64,000 bases of DNA from Tolypothrix sp. PCC 7910 (GTDB lineage: Bacteria; Cyanobacteriota; Cyanobacteriia; Cyanobacteriales; Nostocaceae): NCBI RefSeq assembly GCF_011769525.1, contig NZ_CP050440.1:1365501-1429500 (forward strand), read 5' to 3'. Below, one piece after another: positions 37,175-45,991 of the stretch; position 1 is the first letter of the stretch, and each line of letters starts with the position of its first letter. Below the pieces are notes generated by a model. It searched no databases, was not told the origin of the DNA, and saw only the letters and a program-made list of their open reading frames with translations. Position numbers and translations under genes: made by a program.

Positions 37175-37975
37175 TTATTTTGTGAAATTACTGGTGGGTT
37201 CCATAGAACCTGATTGTGCGTATCTCCAGGGTGCGCTATTTCCGCAGACAGGACAAGCGCGATCGCGGTGAGAACGCCGTTTGGCAAATTCCATCCGAGC
37301 TAGGTCTATTGTCAACAGTTGTGACAGTAACGGTTGACTAAACCCAGTGATCAGCTTGATCGCTTCTAGTGCTGTTAAACAAGCCAATGTTCCAGAAACG
37401 GCCCCCAGAACTGAAAAGCCACGCCGATCCCAATCAGGCTTTTCTGGAAACAGACAAGACAAGCAAGGAGTCACACCAGGAATAATCGTAGTCAGGTAAG
37501 CCTCCATTCCGTCCATTGCTGCTTCCACCATCGGCTTACGCCAACGCACACAAGCCGCATTCAACAAATTACGCTCTGTAAAATTGTGGGCGCAGTCAAG
37601 AGCCATATCAGCGGACTGTACCAACGCGTCTACATTTTCCGGGGTGATGTAATCATGAACTGCTTCCACTTGGACATCAGGATTAATCGCTTCCAAAGTT
37701 TCTTTAGCTTTGAATACCCTTGGCTGACCTACCCAATCGTCTGTCATGAGAACTTGACGATTCATATCATCTAGCCGCAGGTCACCACCCCGTACTAGGA
37801 TTAGCCGCCCAACGCCCGCTACAGCTAGGTAAAGCGCCGCTGTACCGCCTAATCCCCCCACACCTGTAACCAGAACCGTCGCTGACTTCAGGCGCTTCTG
37901 AGCTAATTCGCCAAAATTAGGGAGCATCATTTGGCGACTATAGCGTTCTAATTCGGTAGGCGTTAGGTTTACCAC
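37175..37975 (-). CDS. hesA: HesA, ThiF/MoeB-like protein
   Basis: A 266-residue E1-like adenylating protein: YSRQMMLPNFGELAQKRL, ATP-binding GVGGLGGTAALYLAVAGVG, DLRLDDMNRQVLMTDDWVGQPR, and Cys pairs CLSCLF and CPVCG for zinc. HesA belongs to the nif operon and has been linked to FeMo-cofactor or molybdenum handling; its exact reaction is not settled. It lies between nifW (10 bp) and hesB. Confidence 0.92.
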   Translation of the reverse strand: MVNLTPTELERYSRQMMLPNFGELAQKRLKSATVLVTGVGGLGGTAALYLAVAGVGRLILVRGGDLRLDDMNRQVLMTDDWVGQPRVFKAKETLEAINPDVQVEAVHDYITPENVDALVQSADMALDCAHNFTERNLLNAACVRWRKPMVEAAMDGMEAYLTTIIPGVTPCLSCLFPEKPDWDRRGFSVLGAVSGTLACLTALEAIKLITGFSQPLLSQLLTIDLARMEFAKRRSHRDRACPVCGNSAPWRYAQSGSMEPTSNFTK

Positions 37976-37985
37976 TTTTTACCTC

Positions 37986-38303
37986 CTAATCAGAAGTGAT
38001 TTCTGTCAGCTTGACTACATTTTTCGGCTTATCATTAAACACCTTAAACAGCTTTTGTTCTTGAGGTGTTGATTCGATAAAAACCTCATAGGCTTTTTGC
38101 AAAGCTATGGCATATTGCTCGAGTTTTTCTTCTGGTTTTAAATCAGGAGAATTCTCATCAACTTCTCTCATAAATTGAGAGAATTTTTTCAGAATATGTA
38201 AACGATTAACATTCACAAATGTTTGGTCGTAGGGCATTTCAAAAAATTGAAAGAATTCCTCTGCGTCTACGAGTTTTTTAAACTCATCAATATTGCGGCT
38301 CAT
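37986..38303 (-). CDS. nifW: Nitrogenase-stabilising protein NifW
   Basis: A 105-residue NifW: LVDAEEFFQFFEMPYDQTFVNVNRLHILKKFSQFM and the C-terminal helix LEQYAIALQKAYEVFIESTPQEQKLFKVF. NifW protects or helps mature the MoFe protein. The start overlaps the end of the DUF683 gene by 4 bp, showing translational coupling. Confidence 0.93.
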   Translation of the reverse strand: MSRNIDEFKKLVDAEEFFQFFEMPYDQTFVNVNRLHILKKFSQFMREVDENSPDLKPEEKLEQYAIALQKAYEVFIESTPQEQKLFKVFNDKPKNVVKLTEITSD

Positions 38304-38500
38304 TCACCCTTCTCCATTTTTTTAAGCTGTTGCTTAAGTTCATCTAGCTCGCGATAGATAGCATAAGTTTCAGCTGCAACATCCATCAATTTTTCAAAGT
38401 CTGTGGGTAATCCCTCTGCTAAGTCGTGCAGATCCATTTTCATTTGACCCGCTTTACTATTGAGCCGTCTGATTTTTCCCTTGAGTTCTTCAGTTGTCAT
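38300..38500 (-). CDS. DUF683 nif-associated small protein
   Basis: A 66-residue helical hairpin protein beginning MTTEELKGKIRRLNSKAGQMKMDLHDLAEGLP. The start at 38500 is chosen because upstream codons run through short tandem repeats, and GAGG lies upstream. The family (CCE_0567-like) occurs in nif operons of cyanobacteria and others. The function is not established. Confidence 0.85.
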   Translation of the reverse strand: MTTEELKGKIRRLNSKAGQMKMDLHDLAEGLPTDFEKLMDVAAETYAIYRELDELKQQLKKMEKGE

Positions 38501-38562
38501 TTGCCATTTGTCCTCTCTTACAAAGTTCTGATCGCCGGAAACCGGCGCTCCGACTTTGCGCT

Positions 38563-38637
38563 TTGTTATTTGTCCATTGTCATTGGTCATTTATTTTTTG
38601 TCTAATAACCGATGACTAATGACCAATGACTAATGAC
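38563..38637. repeat. Short tandem repeats, DUF683-DUF269 gap
   Basis: TTTGTCATT and TGACTAATGACC-type repeats that can pair with each other into a hairpin. They fill the gap between two nif genes. Confidence 0.6.
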
Positions 38638-38640
38638 GAA

Positions 38641-39117
38641 TTAAAGCTTGCCAACTTCGGGGAAACGATTTACTAAATCGATGCCTTTTTCTATTAGCTT
38701 GGCTCCCTCTTCTGCAACTTTTTCTAGGGAATCAAAGCCAAAGCGATGGGCATCACGTAAGGTTCTTGTGACTAACAAAAGGCGGCCAGTGAAAACAAGT
38801 ACCCAACCAAACCCTTCGTGGTTGATATCAACTACAACCTGGGATATTAGACCTGTTTCCTTTTCAATACAAGCGGCTACAGCTCGATAAAATGCCATTA
38901 TCCGTGCTTGAGTAATCGGATCTACATCACCATCAATAGGAATTTCCCGTTTCTTTGCTTTAGGAACTACATAGGGTTTAAGAATCAAATCATCAGACCA
39001 CTTCCGGTATGTTCCATAGGTATCTTGTCCCCGGATTTGTTGGACGATCGCCTTCAGGAAAGGTGAGTTGGAGACTGTACTGCTGGCGGTACCGTTAACA
39101 CTATTATCTATACTCAT
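38641..39117 (-). CDS. NifX-associated nitrogen fixation protein (DUF269)
   Basis: A 158-residue protein: SPFLKAIVQQIRGQDTYGTYRKWSDDLILKPYVVPK, then GFGWVLVFTGRLLLVTRTLRDAHRFGFDSL. This is the family found next to nifX in most diazotrophs. Its precise role is not known. The start overlaps the nifX stop (ATGA), so the two are translationally coupled. Confidence 0.92.
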   Translation of the reverse strand: MSIDNSVNGTASSTVSNSPFLKAIVQQIRGQDTYGTYRKWSDDLILKPYVVPKAKKREIPIDGDVDPITQARIMAFYRAVAACIEKETGLISQVVVDINHEGFGWVLVFTGRLLLVTRTLRDAHRFGFDSLEKVAEEGAKLIEKGIDLVNRFPEVGKL

Positions 39118-39527
39118 ACTGTTGCTTCATTTTCTAATTCATCAGCAAAGCTTGTGTCTTTTTGCTTTAAAGCTTTACGCAACCAAGGTGGGGGATTACC
39201 TTTGAGTGTTTGGACTAGTTTAGTTAACACTTCCGCGATTTCTTCTTCTTCCGATCGCGCTTTAATTGGGGTAACACCTTTTTTGATTAAACGAGCAGCA
39301 GCGCTACCACCAATTGCTAATACATAAACAATTGTGCAATCTTCTAGCGCTGACAGTTTAGGTGTGATTTTATCCTCGTTACCATCTTCTTTGAGGTCGC
39401 CCTCAAAGTTTAAAGTCTCAACAAATGTATATCCCTCATCTGAGACTTCATAAACCTCAATTTGTCTTGCCCATCCGAAGTGAGCATTAATGTGAACTCG
39501 GTCACTTGTCGTAAAGGCAATCTTCAT
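39114..39527 (-). CDS. nifX: NifX
   Basis: A 137-residue NifX: MKIAFTTSDRVHINAHFGWARQIEVYEV, GDLKEDGNEDKITPKLSALEDCTIVYVLAIGGSAAARLI. NifX carries the FeMo-cofactor precursor (NifB-co or VK-cluster) between NifB and NifEN. It follows nifN after a 136-bp gap of short repeats. Confidence 0.94.
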   Translation of the reverse strand: MKIAFTTSDRVHINAHFGWARQIEVYEVSDEGYTFVETLNFEGDLKEDGNEDKITPKLSALEDCTIVYVLAIGGSAAARLIKKGVTPIKARSEEEEIAEVLTKLVQTLKGNPPPWLRKALKQKDTSFADELENEATV

Positions 39528-39536
39528 CGTTACTCG

Positions 39537-39659
39537 TCCTTTGTCATTTGTTTTTGGTCATTTGTCATTTGTCTTTTGTCATTTGTGTTTAGTAATTATT
39601 AGTTGCTAAAAACTTATGAATAATCACTAATAACTAATGACGATTGACAAATGACAATG
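39537..39659. repeat. Short tandem repeats, nifN-nifX gap
   Basis: Runs of TTTGTCATTTG on the left and ACTAATGACGATTGACAAATGA on the right, partly complementary, so a hairpin can form in the nifN-nifX transcript. Confidence 0.65.
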
Positions 39660-39663
39660 CCAC

Positions 39664-40983
39664 TTACCAATCTCCGTGGAAGTTTTTTACTCTCTCTTCT
39701 TCGGCTTCTAAAAAGAGGTTGCCCATGCCAAACAAAAGCTCCATTGTGCCGCGGTAGCCGACTTTGGTAAATTGACCATTACCTAAGCGATCGTAAATGG
39801 GTATTCCGAGGCGATAGAGGGGAATGGATAGCCGTTTAGCGATCGCACCTACGTTAGAATTGCCAATTAACAAGTCAGAGCCTACTGCTAGTTCCTCAAA
39901 GTCTTCCAAATCCCCGATTGTGACGCTTTTAATGGGGAGTTTTTCTAACAGAGGCGATCGCGTTGTGGTGACTGCAGCATGAATTTGCGCTCCCATTGAT
40001 TGCAAGAAATGCACTGTTGACCACAACAAATCAGGTTCTAAAGCTAAAGATACGCGTTTAGCACCAAAATAAAAGTGAGTGTCTAACATTGCGTCTTGCA
40101 GTTGGCAACGTTGACGGCGATATTTTTCCGGGACGCTGTTACCGCTAAGAATCGCTAAAGCTTGCAAAAACTCATCCACAGGTTCTAAGCCTGTGAGTTG
40201 TCCAAAAACTTCATAGGGAATGCCAAACCGTTCTTGCAGAATCCGTGCTGCACCGCGCATACTTTCACCAAGTGCGATCGTGAAAGCAGAACCGCCAACT
40301 TCGCGCAGTTGAGCGACTGTTGTTCCACTGGCTGTAATCGCGCTATAGGAATCTTCTAAATGTCCATCTAAGGAAGCACTTAAATCGGGTACAACAATAG
40401 GAACTAGCCCAAAGCTAGTTACCATTTCTTTAATTTCTTGGATGTCACCTGGTGTAAAAGACGAACCCGCCAAGATAGTGACTTGTTCAATTCTGGTAGC
40501 ACAAAGTCGCGGAATTTCCTTAACAATGCTTTCCACTGCTACAGCGAAACCATCTTGTAAAGCACCTTTAAAATCAGGTGTGGGCGCAAAAACAATTGGT
40601 AGCTTATCTAATTCTGGGTGACGTTCCCGAATCTCTTTCAGGAAACGTTCAATGTCATCGCCTCGAGTTTCTGTTAACCCAGTGCTACATAAACCGATAA
40701 TTTCTGGTTGGGATTTTTCTACCAGGGTGAGAATTGCTTGTTCCACATTTTCTTCACCGCCCAAAATGGTAGTCACTTCTGTCATGGCTGTAGTTGCTAG
40801 GGGAATTGCTTCCCGAAAATGCCTGACTAAAACAACTTTGGCAAAAGCAGTACAACCTTGAGAACCGTGAAATAAGGGAATCATGCCCTTCAATCCCAAG
40901 AAAGCTAAAGATGCACCCAAAGCTTGGCTTTGCTTTAAAGGATTAACTGTAACTGGTTTGTTGGGAGTAGTAACGATCGCCAT
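39664..40983 (-). CDS. nifN: Nitrogenase cofactor scaffold subunit NifN
   Basis: A 439-residue NifN that pairs with NifE as the scaffold on which FeMo-cofactor is completed. Motifs: HGSQGCTAFAKVVLVRHFREAIPLATTAMTE with the cluster Cys44, LCSTGLTETRGDD, VVPDLSASLDGHLEDSY and FLQSMGAQIHAAVTT. Intact and of usual length. nifN lies 120 bp after the broken nifE, so its transcription depends on what promoter reaches it across the interruption. Confidence 0.95.
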   Translation of the reverse strand: MAIVTTPNKPVTVNPLKQSQALGASLAFLGLKGMIPLFHGSQGCTAFAKVVLVRHFREAIPLATTAMTEVTTILGGEENVEQAILTLVEKSQPEIIGLCSTGLTETRGDDIERFLKEIRERHPELDKLPIVFAPTPDFKGALQDGFAVAVESIVKEIPRLCATRIEQVTILAGSSFTPGDIQEIKEMVTSFGLVPIVVPDLSASLDGHLEDSYSAITASGTTVAQLREVGGSAFTIALGESMRGAARILQERFGIPYEVFGQLTGLEPVDEFLQALAILSGNSVPEKYRRQRCQLQDAMLDTHFYFGAKRVSLALEPDLLWSTVHFLQSMGAQIHAAVTTTRSPLLEKLPIKSVTIGDLEDFEELAVGSDLLIGNSNVGAIAKRLSIPLYRLGIPIYDRLGNGQFTKVGYRGTMELLFGMGNLFLEAEEERVKNFHGDW

Positions 40984-41032
40984 TTAACTAATACCAAGTT
41001 TGAGTATAGAGAGATGAGATAGCAGGGGGAGT

Positions 41033-41059
41033 AGAGGAAGCAGAGGAAGCAGAGGAAGC
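41033..41059. repeat. AGAGGAAGC tandem repeats, nifE-nifN gap
   Basis: Three consecutive copies of a 9-bp unit. Confidence 0.6.
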
Positions 41060-41103
41060 ATTTTTTCACTCATCCTAATCCCCAGTCCCCAGTCCCCAAT
41101 TCC

Positions 41104-41931
41104 TTAAAGCGATTCCTCAACCTCATCCCAAGGCGCTGGCTTGCGAATTTGTTCCCAAATTGGGCTGTAGAGCGCTTCGTATAATTCTCTAGCCATTTCC
41201 ACCATACCTACATAACCTGCGTAGGGATGGTGACGTTCTTGGTTAATATCGAGGAAGGGAATCCGGGCTTTGAGGGCTGTATATTGGTTACGTCCCCCAG
41301 CAATTAACATATCGGCGTTGGTGTCTTTCACCAGTTGCAGCAATTCTTTAGCATTGCCTTTTTCCAGCATGATGCCATCGTTACCGATTAATTTTTTAAT
41401 CTTGGCTTTGTCTTCTTCTGTACTCTTGCGGGTGCTGGTGGCAACAACTTCTATGCCTAAGTCTTTCGCTGCGGAAATAATTGACCAACTCTTAACGCCG
41501 CCTGTATATAAGACAACGCGCTTGCCTTTGAGTCGCGCACGATAGGGAGCCAGAGCCAAATCTAAAGCAGCAGTTTCTTCAGCAATCAGCTTTTCTGTGC
41601 GATCTTGTAAATCAGGATCTCCTAATTTAGCAGCAATGTTTCGCAGACAACGATTCATGTCATCGATGCCGTAGAAAGACTCTTCAATGTAAGGAATGCC
41701 GTAACGCTCCTCCATCTTTCTCGCCATGTTCAGCAAAGCGCGCGAGCAGATCATGACATTCAGCTTGGCGCGGTGAGCGTAGGTAATTTCTTGATAGCGA
41801 GCATCACCTGTAATTTTTGATAAAACGCGAATGCCCAATTTTTCCAATAGTGGTGTCACTCCCCACATTTCGCCGGCGATGTTGTACTCACCGATTAAGT
41901 TAATATCATAAGGTGTAGTATATTCAGGTTC
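41104..41931 (-). CDS. nifE: NifE, C-terminal part (gene interrupted)
   Basis: About 276 residues that are the C-terminal part of Nif[91 protein letters not shown] and [17 protein letters not shown]. There is no real start: coding homology begins at the 9-bp core GAACCTGAA (41923-41931 read on the minus strand). The N-terminal part lies at 52284-52850 on the plus strand and ends at the same core in the same frame. Joining them gives a 461-residue NifE reading [17 protein letters not shown]. Confidence 0.95.
   Translation of the reverse strand, partial: EPEYTTPYDINLIGEYNIAGEMWGVTPLLEKLGIRVLSKITGDARYQEITYAHRAKLNVMICSRALLNMARKMEERYGIPYIEESFYGIDDMNRCLRNIAAKLGDPDLQDRTEKLIAEETAALDLALAPYRARLKGKRVVLYTGGVKSWSIISAAKDLGIEVVATSTRKSTEEDKAKIKKLIGNDGIMLEKGNAKELLQLVKDTNADMLIAGGRNQYTALKARIPFLDINQERHHPYAGYVGMVEMARELYEALYSPIWEQIRKPAPWDEVEESL
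41923..41931 (-). other. nifE recombination core, right-hand partner (attachment site)
   Basis: GAACCTGAA on the minus strand, the only sequence shared with the nifE 5' fragment end (52842-52850). The two cores are inverted relative to each other on this chromosome. Confidence 0.85.
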
Positions 41932-41935
41932 AAAC

Positions 41936-41964
41936 AAACGCTTAGTCTAACACCTTAAGCGTTT
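41936..41964. repeat. Inverted repeat in the element arm next to the nifE core
   Basis: AAACGCTTA (41936-41944) and TAAGCGTTT (41956-41964) flank a short loop just inside the element end. It may be a recombinase binding feature. Confidence 0.55.
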
Positions 41965-42032
41965 CAATTGCAGACATCAATACGCATCAATGATGTATTG
42001 CAGTCACATTTGTATGAATGCGATCGCTCTCG

Positions 42033-43265
42033 TTATGAACCTGGATTAGCTACTGGCGGAGGAAACCAAGGAGAACTACCATTAAATCGCACATCTTGGT
42101 CTAAACGACTATGGAAACTAAACAAGACTGAGGAAGTATCACCCTGTCCCATCAAATTAATTCTCCAACCAGGAACAGGAATAGTTTGACAAGCAGGTTT
42201 ATTAATAGTTACACCCAAACAAGTATCATCCCAAGTTACCTGATCAGCCCAATGTAAATTAAAAGTATTAGCCGATTTACCAGTTTGCACAGATGCAGCT
42301 TTAATTGCTTCATTCACAAGATAACGCGGTACACTTTTGGGCGCGTCAAATTCAAATCCCATCTTAGTGGCATAATACACCCATTGCTGCTTTGGCGAGG
42401 AAACTAAGACTTTCCAACCAAATACATTATCCCTAACCGGAACTGCTCCTGTAATCTGTCTAGAAGGGCCATCTCCACCATAACTCGACCATTGCAAGGT
42501 TTGAATTTGATCAACTTTCCAAGCAGAAGGCTGAATTTGGGAACGTTTGGCTGCATCTGATAAAATCTCTGTAATTGTTTTTTGAGATAAATTTCCGACG
42601 CTAGCAATTAAATCTAATTCCAATATCTGACCGTTTAAATCACTGCGATATATCCATTGTGCAGGTTCTTTCGGGTTTGGTTGAGCATTTTTGAGGGTAA
42701 TTAACCATCCCGGGGTATTTGTCGAATTACAACGCTGATCTGTTCTGGAAAGTTCCAAACAATTATTTTTCCATACCTTGGGTTCAACAGATGTCACTCT
42801 CAACTTTCCTATTGCTGGTTCGCTTAAGAGAGTGGAATTACTAATTGCTTTTGCACTAATATTTTTTGGTAAGCTCTGTAACCAGTTAACGCGAAAATTA
42901 TTGTGTAGGCTTTGAGGTGCAACAGCATGATATAACCAACGTTGCTTTCCACCAGCAACAGTTAAAACCCAACCCTTAAGACCGATTTTTTGACAATTTT
43001 CGTTACGTGCTGGCAGATTCAGACAACTATCAAATATCTTCTCATCTACTTTTACAATTTGAACATCTGCAAGTTTCAAGTTTAAACGTTTCGCCATATC
43101 TTGGCGGATCTTAAGACTCACTGTATTCGGTATATTAGTTAATTTATATGAAGATGCTGCTTGAGATATTCTAGTAGGATTAGAAGCTAAAAGATGTTGA
43201 TGTATCAAAGTAAGAGACAGCATCAAGCAGCCCGCCATTGTAAAAATAGTAGTTTTCAATTTCAT
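42033..43265 (-). CDS. Exported protein with repeated Cys-containing domains
   Basis: A 410-residue protein with a signal peptide (TIFTMAGCLMLSLTLIHQHLLA). It contains at least three copies of a module in which a Cys pair is followed by GW and a beta strand: FDSCLNLPARNENCQ..GWVLTV, KNNCLELSRTDQRCN..GWLITL and DDTCLGVTINKPACQ..GWRINL, each followed by W.Y or similar. The Cys pairs probably form disulfides outside the cytoplasm. No function is known to me. It is element cargo, lying just inside the nifE attachment site. Confidence 0.72.
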   Translation of the reverse strand: MKLKTTIFTMAGCLMLSLTLIHQHLLASNPTRISQAASSYKLTNIPNTVSLKIRQDMAKRLNLKLADVQIVKVDEKIFDSCLNLPARNENCQKIGLKGWVLTVAGGKQRWLYHAVAPQSLHNNFRVNWLQSLPKNISAKAISNSTLLSEPAIGKLRVTSVEPKVWKNNCLELSRTDQRCNSTNTPGWLITLKNAQPNPKEPAQWIYRSDLNGQILELDLIASVGNLSQKTITEILSDAAKRSQIQPSAWKVDQIQTLQWSSYGGDGPSRQITGAVPVRDNVFGWKVLVSSPKQQWVYYATKMGFEFDAPKSVPRYLVNEAIKAASVQTGKSANTFNLHWADQVTWDDTCLGVTINKPACQTIPVPGWRINLMGQGDTSSVLFSFHSRLDQDVRFNGSSPWFPPPVANPGS

Positions 43266-43402
43266 AGAAAATATTGATAAGTTTAGTTTGTCTGACGGTA
43301 ACTATACAAATTTGGTTGCAAGTTCAACTATAGTTGATTTACAAGTGTGACTATAAATACTTGCAACTGAGCAATATCCCTGCGTCAAAAGTGGAGAAGA
43401 AA

Positions 43403-43882
43403 ATGCTATTACGCTCTGTTGCTATTGCTTCAAGTTTAACTGTGTCAATCATATTGGTTATATTTCTAGAAGTTAAACCCAGCACTAGCCAAATATCCCA
43501 GTTAAGTAATCAAGAGAATTTGGAAAGCAAATTGGAAATAGTCAAAAATGGTGATGATTTAATTCGTCTCAATGGTCAAAAGGTGAAACTGATTGGACGT
43601 TACACATCTAGAAGCTGGAAGCCCAACCCAGAATCTACCGGAATCCCAGGTTTTCAAGGACTTTATATCAAGTCCCAAGTTGTGCTGGAGGATGAAACCA
43701 AGGTAAGCATTTACCCCTCTTGGAATAAACAATCGTTGAGATCGCCTGATGAAGTAGAAAAATATAATAATCAAATTGTTGAAGCTATTGGAGTGGTAGA
43801 GTTTGACTCTTCGCCTGTCCCAAATTCATCGACAAGAGAATCATTTATTAATTTAACGCAATTAAACTTATACGTTCAGTAA
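43403..43882 (+). CDS. Small exported or membrane-anchored hypothetical protein
   Basis: A 159-residue protein. The start is placed at the ATG at 43403 (MLLRSVAIASSLTVSIILVIFLEV), preceded by GGAG; the frame is open for 23 more codons. After the hydrophobic N-terminus comes a small beta-rich domain (NGQKVKLIGRYTSR, SQVVLEDETKVSIYPSW, NQIVEAIGVVEF) of the OB-fold kind. Function unknown. Confidence 0.6.
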   Translation: MLLRSVAIASSLTVSIILVIFLEVKPSTSQISQLSNQENLESKLEIVKNGDDLIRLNGQKVKLIGRYTSRSWKPNPESTGIPGFQGLYIKSQVVLEDETKVSIYPSWNKQSLRSPDEVEKYNNQIVEAIGVVEFDSSPVPNSSTRESFINLTQLNLYVQ

Positions 43883-43892
43883 CAATTACTCA

Positions 43893-43931
43893 ACAGTCGT
43901 CATGAACTGCGTACACCAGCACGCATGAAAA
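43893..43931 (+). repeat. Dispersed repeat, copy inside the element
   Basis: TCATGAACTGCGTACACCAG and following bases; related copies at 14176-14222 and 30553-30596. Confidence 0.55.
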
Positions 43932-44107
43932 TACCTCTTTCCAGTCAACAGTCAACCGTCAACACTATTTACAAGTCAGTTTTTAACTAACAAGTATCTT
44001 AGAGAAGATATTATGAAAAATAAAATTTAAACTTTGAGATTCATCAAATAAATATGCAAATTTATTAGGATAGTTAGTTAGTCCTGAAAAATCTATCTGT
44101 TAAATGT

Positions 44108-44986
44108 ATGACTAATAGCTTGTTTGGAATATCAAATAATGTCTCTGAACGTACGCCAGGTTGGTCATTAAATGAGCGAGATACCCAGTTTATAGAAATG
44201 TTAATGCCTGTAGGGGAATGGTTGTACCGTTACTACTTTCAAGTAAAAACCGCTGGTTGGGATTACATACCAAAAGAAGGAAAGGTATTACTAGTTGGTT
44301 CTCATAATGGCGGAATGGCTTCGCCCGACTTAATAATGATGATGTATGATTGGTTTTCTCGATTTGGAACTGAGCGTTTGATTTATGGTTTAATGCATCC
44401 TTACGCTTGGAAAGTAAGTCCAGAAATAGGCAAATTAGCTCAAAAATTAGGAGCGATTGTTGCACATCCAAAAATGGCTAGTGCGGCTTTTGATTTAGGT
44501 GCTAGTGTTTTGGTCTACCCAGGAGGACAATATGATATGTTTCGTCCTTATAGCCAACGCCATAAAATTAATTTTGCAGGTAATAAAGGGTTTATCAAGC
44601 TAGCTTTAAAACAAGAAGTACCAATAATTCCTTTAATATCCGTAGGCGCTCATGATACTTTGATAGTTTTATTTGACTGTTATAATTTAGTCAAACAGTT
44701 ACATCAGTGGGGATTACCTTGGTTATATCAATTAGATCCAGGAGTGTTTCCCATTTATTTAGGTTTACCTTGGGGTTTGTCTATTGGCCCTTTACCTAAT
44801 ATTCCTTTACCTGTGCAAATTCATACTCGTGTATGCCCTCCAATTATTTTTGAGCGATATGGCAAAGATGCAGCGAGAGATAGGGATTATGTAAATGCTT
44901 GTTATAAGTTAGTTACTTTTCAAATGCAGCAGGAATTAGATAAATTAGTTAGAGATTCTAGCGTGAAGATAGAGGCTAGAGGCTAG
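44108..44986 (+). CDS. Acyltransferase (lysophospholipid or diacylglycerol type)
   Basis: A 292-residue PlsC-like acyltransferase with the catalytic block GSHNGGMASPDLIMM (H-x7-D form), VLVYPGGQYDMFRPYS and FIKLALKQEVPIIPLISVGAHDT. It probably transfers an acyl chain to a glycerolipid at the membrane. Acceptor unknown. It is cargo of the interrupting DNA and is followed by a rhodanese gene in the same direction. Confidence 0.85.
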   Translation: MTNSLFGISNNVSERTPGWSLNERDTQFIEMLMPVGEWLYRYYFQVKTAGWDYIPKEGKVLLVGSHNGGMASPDLIMMMYDWFSRFGTERLIYGLMHPYAWKVSPEIGKLAQKLGAIVAHPKMASAAFDLGASVLVYPGGQYDMFRPYSQRHKINFAGNKGFIKLALKQEVPIIPLISVGAHDTLIVLFDCYNLVKQLHQWGLPWLYQLDPGVFPIYLGLPWGLSIGPLPNIPLPVQIHTRVCPPIIFERYGKDAARDRDYVNACYKLVTFQMQQELDKLVRDSSVKIEARG

Positions 44987-45113
44987 AAAGAAGAGATTGA
45001 CAAAAATGTTTTCTGGTAACATTTAAAATTTATTCTTCTGTTATTTGCATTTCTCAACGCAAATCTGCTGGGCGCGATAATGCTTAATATTACGATGATA
45101 TAAGCATGAAAGC

Positions 45114-45968
45114 GTGAATACACAACTCCTCATTTCTCCTCAAGAACTCACGTCTCTGTTAGCAGAAAATTCATCACAGGTTGTCATTATCGATACGCGC
45201 AGTCCAGAAGAATATACTATTTCCCATATTCCTAACTCTATTAATATTAGAGATTTTTTTACCTACCTTTTAGATAATTCTTCCCCAGTAGGGTTAAATA
45301 AACTGCAAGAGCATTTTCAAGAAATTCTCAGCAGTGTAGGAATCACTGGTGCTGAATGGTTAATTGTGTATGAGGATGCTTTTAATAAAGGTTATGGTCA
45401 ATCTTGTCGAGCAGCTTTTCTATTAAAATATTTGGGTTGCGCTCACGTATCTGTCTTACATGGAGGATATAGAGCATGGCTGAATGCGGAATTACCTATT
45501 ACCAATGAAGTCCCATTATGTGAACGCAGCATATTTAAATTGCATCCCAACTCTGAGATGATGGTGACTACCACCGAGATGTTGCAAGCAATTGAGAATC
45601 CAGCAATTATAAAATTAGATGTGCGCGATCACGAAGAATGGCTGGGGTTGAGTTCTTCTCCCTATGCTCCTGATTTCTGCCCTCGTAAAGGTAGAATTCC
45701 TAATGCTTTGTGGCTAGAATGGCATCGTTTAATGACATCTGATTCGGACATACCTATGTTTCGCTCAAAATCAGAAATTTTAGAAATTTGTCAATCTTTA
45801 GGTATTACTTTAGACTCTATAGTGTATGTTTACTGTTTTAAAGGTTCTAGGGCTGCGAATACTTTAATTGCTTTACAAACAGCAGGAATTTACGCCAAAA
45901 ATTATTTTGGTTCTTGGAATGAATGGTCTCGCGATTTTTTGCTACCTATTGATAGTAAAATCATCTGA
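45114..45968 (+). CDS. Thiosulfate/3-mercaptopyruvate sulfurtransferase (two rhodanese domains)
   Basis: A 284-residue tandem rhodanese protein. The first domain has IDTRSPEEYTISHIPNSINI; the second has LDVRDHEEWLGL and the active-site loop VYCFKGSRAANT with the persulfide Cys about 240. The start is a GTG at 45114. It moves sulfane sulfur between donors such as thiosulfate or mercaptopyruvate and thiol acceptors. Element cargo. Confidence 0.88.
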   Translation: MNTQLLISPQELTSLLAENSSQVVIIDTRSPEEYTISHIPNSINIRDFFTYLLDNSSPVGLNKLQEHFQEILSSVGITGAEWLIVYEDAFNKGYGQSCRAAFLLKYLGCAHVSVLHGGYRAWLNAELPITNEVPLCERSIFKLHPNSEMMVTTTEMLQAIENPAIIKLDVRDHEEWLGLSSSPYAPDFCPRKGRIPNALWLEWHRLMTSDSDIPMFRSKSEILEICQSLGITLDSIVYVYCFKGSRAANTLIALQTAGIYAKNYFGSWNEWSRDFLLPIDSKII

Positions 45969-45991
45969 AAAAGCCAGCTTCAAGTAGAGTA

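Noticed and set aside
35976-43265. An fdxN element
   Set aside because: XisF-like recombinases are present but sit at nifK and nifE sites; no fdxN fragment is in the window.
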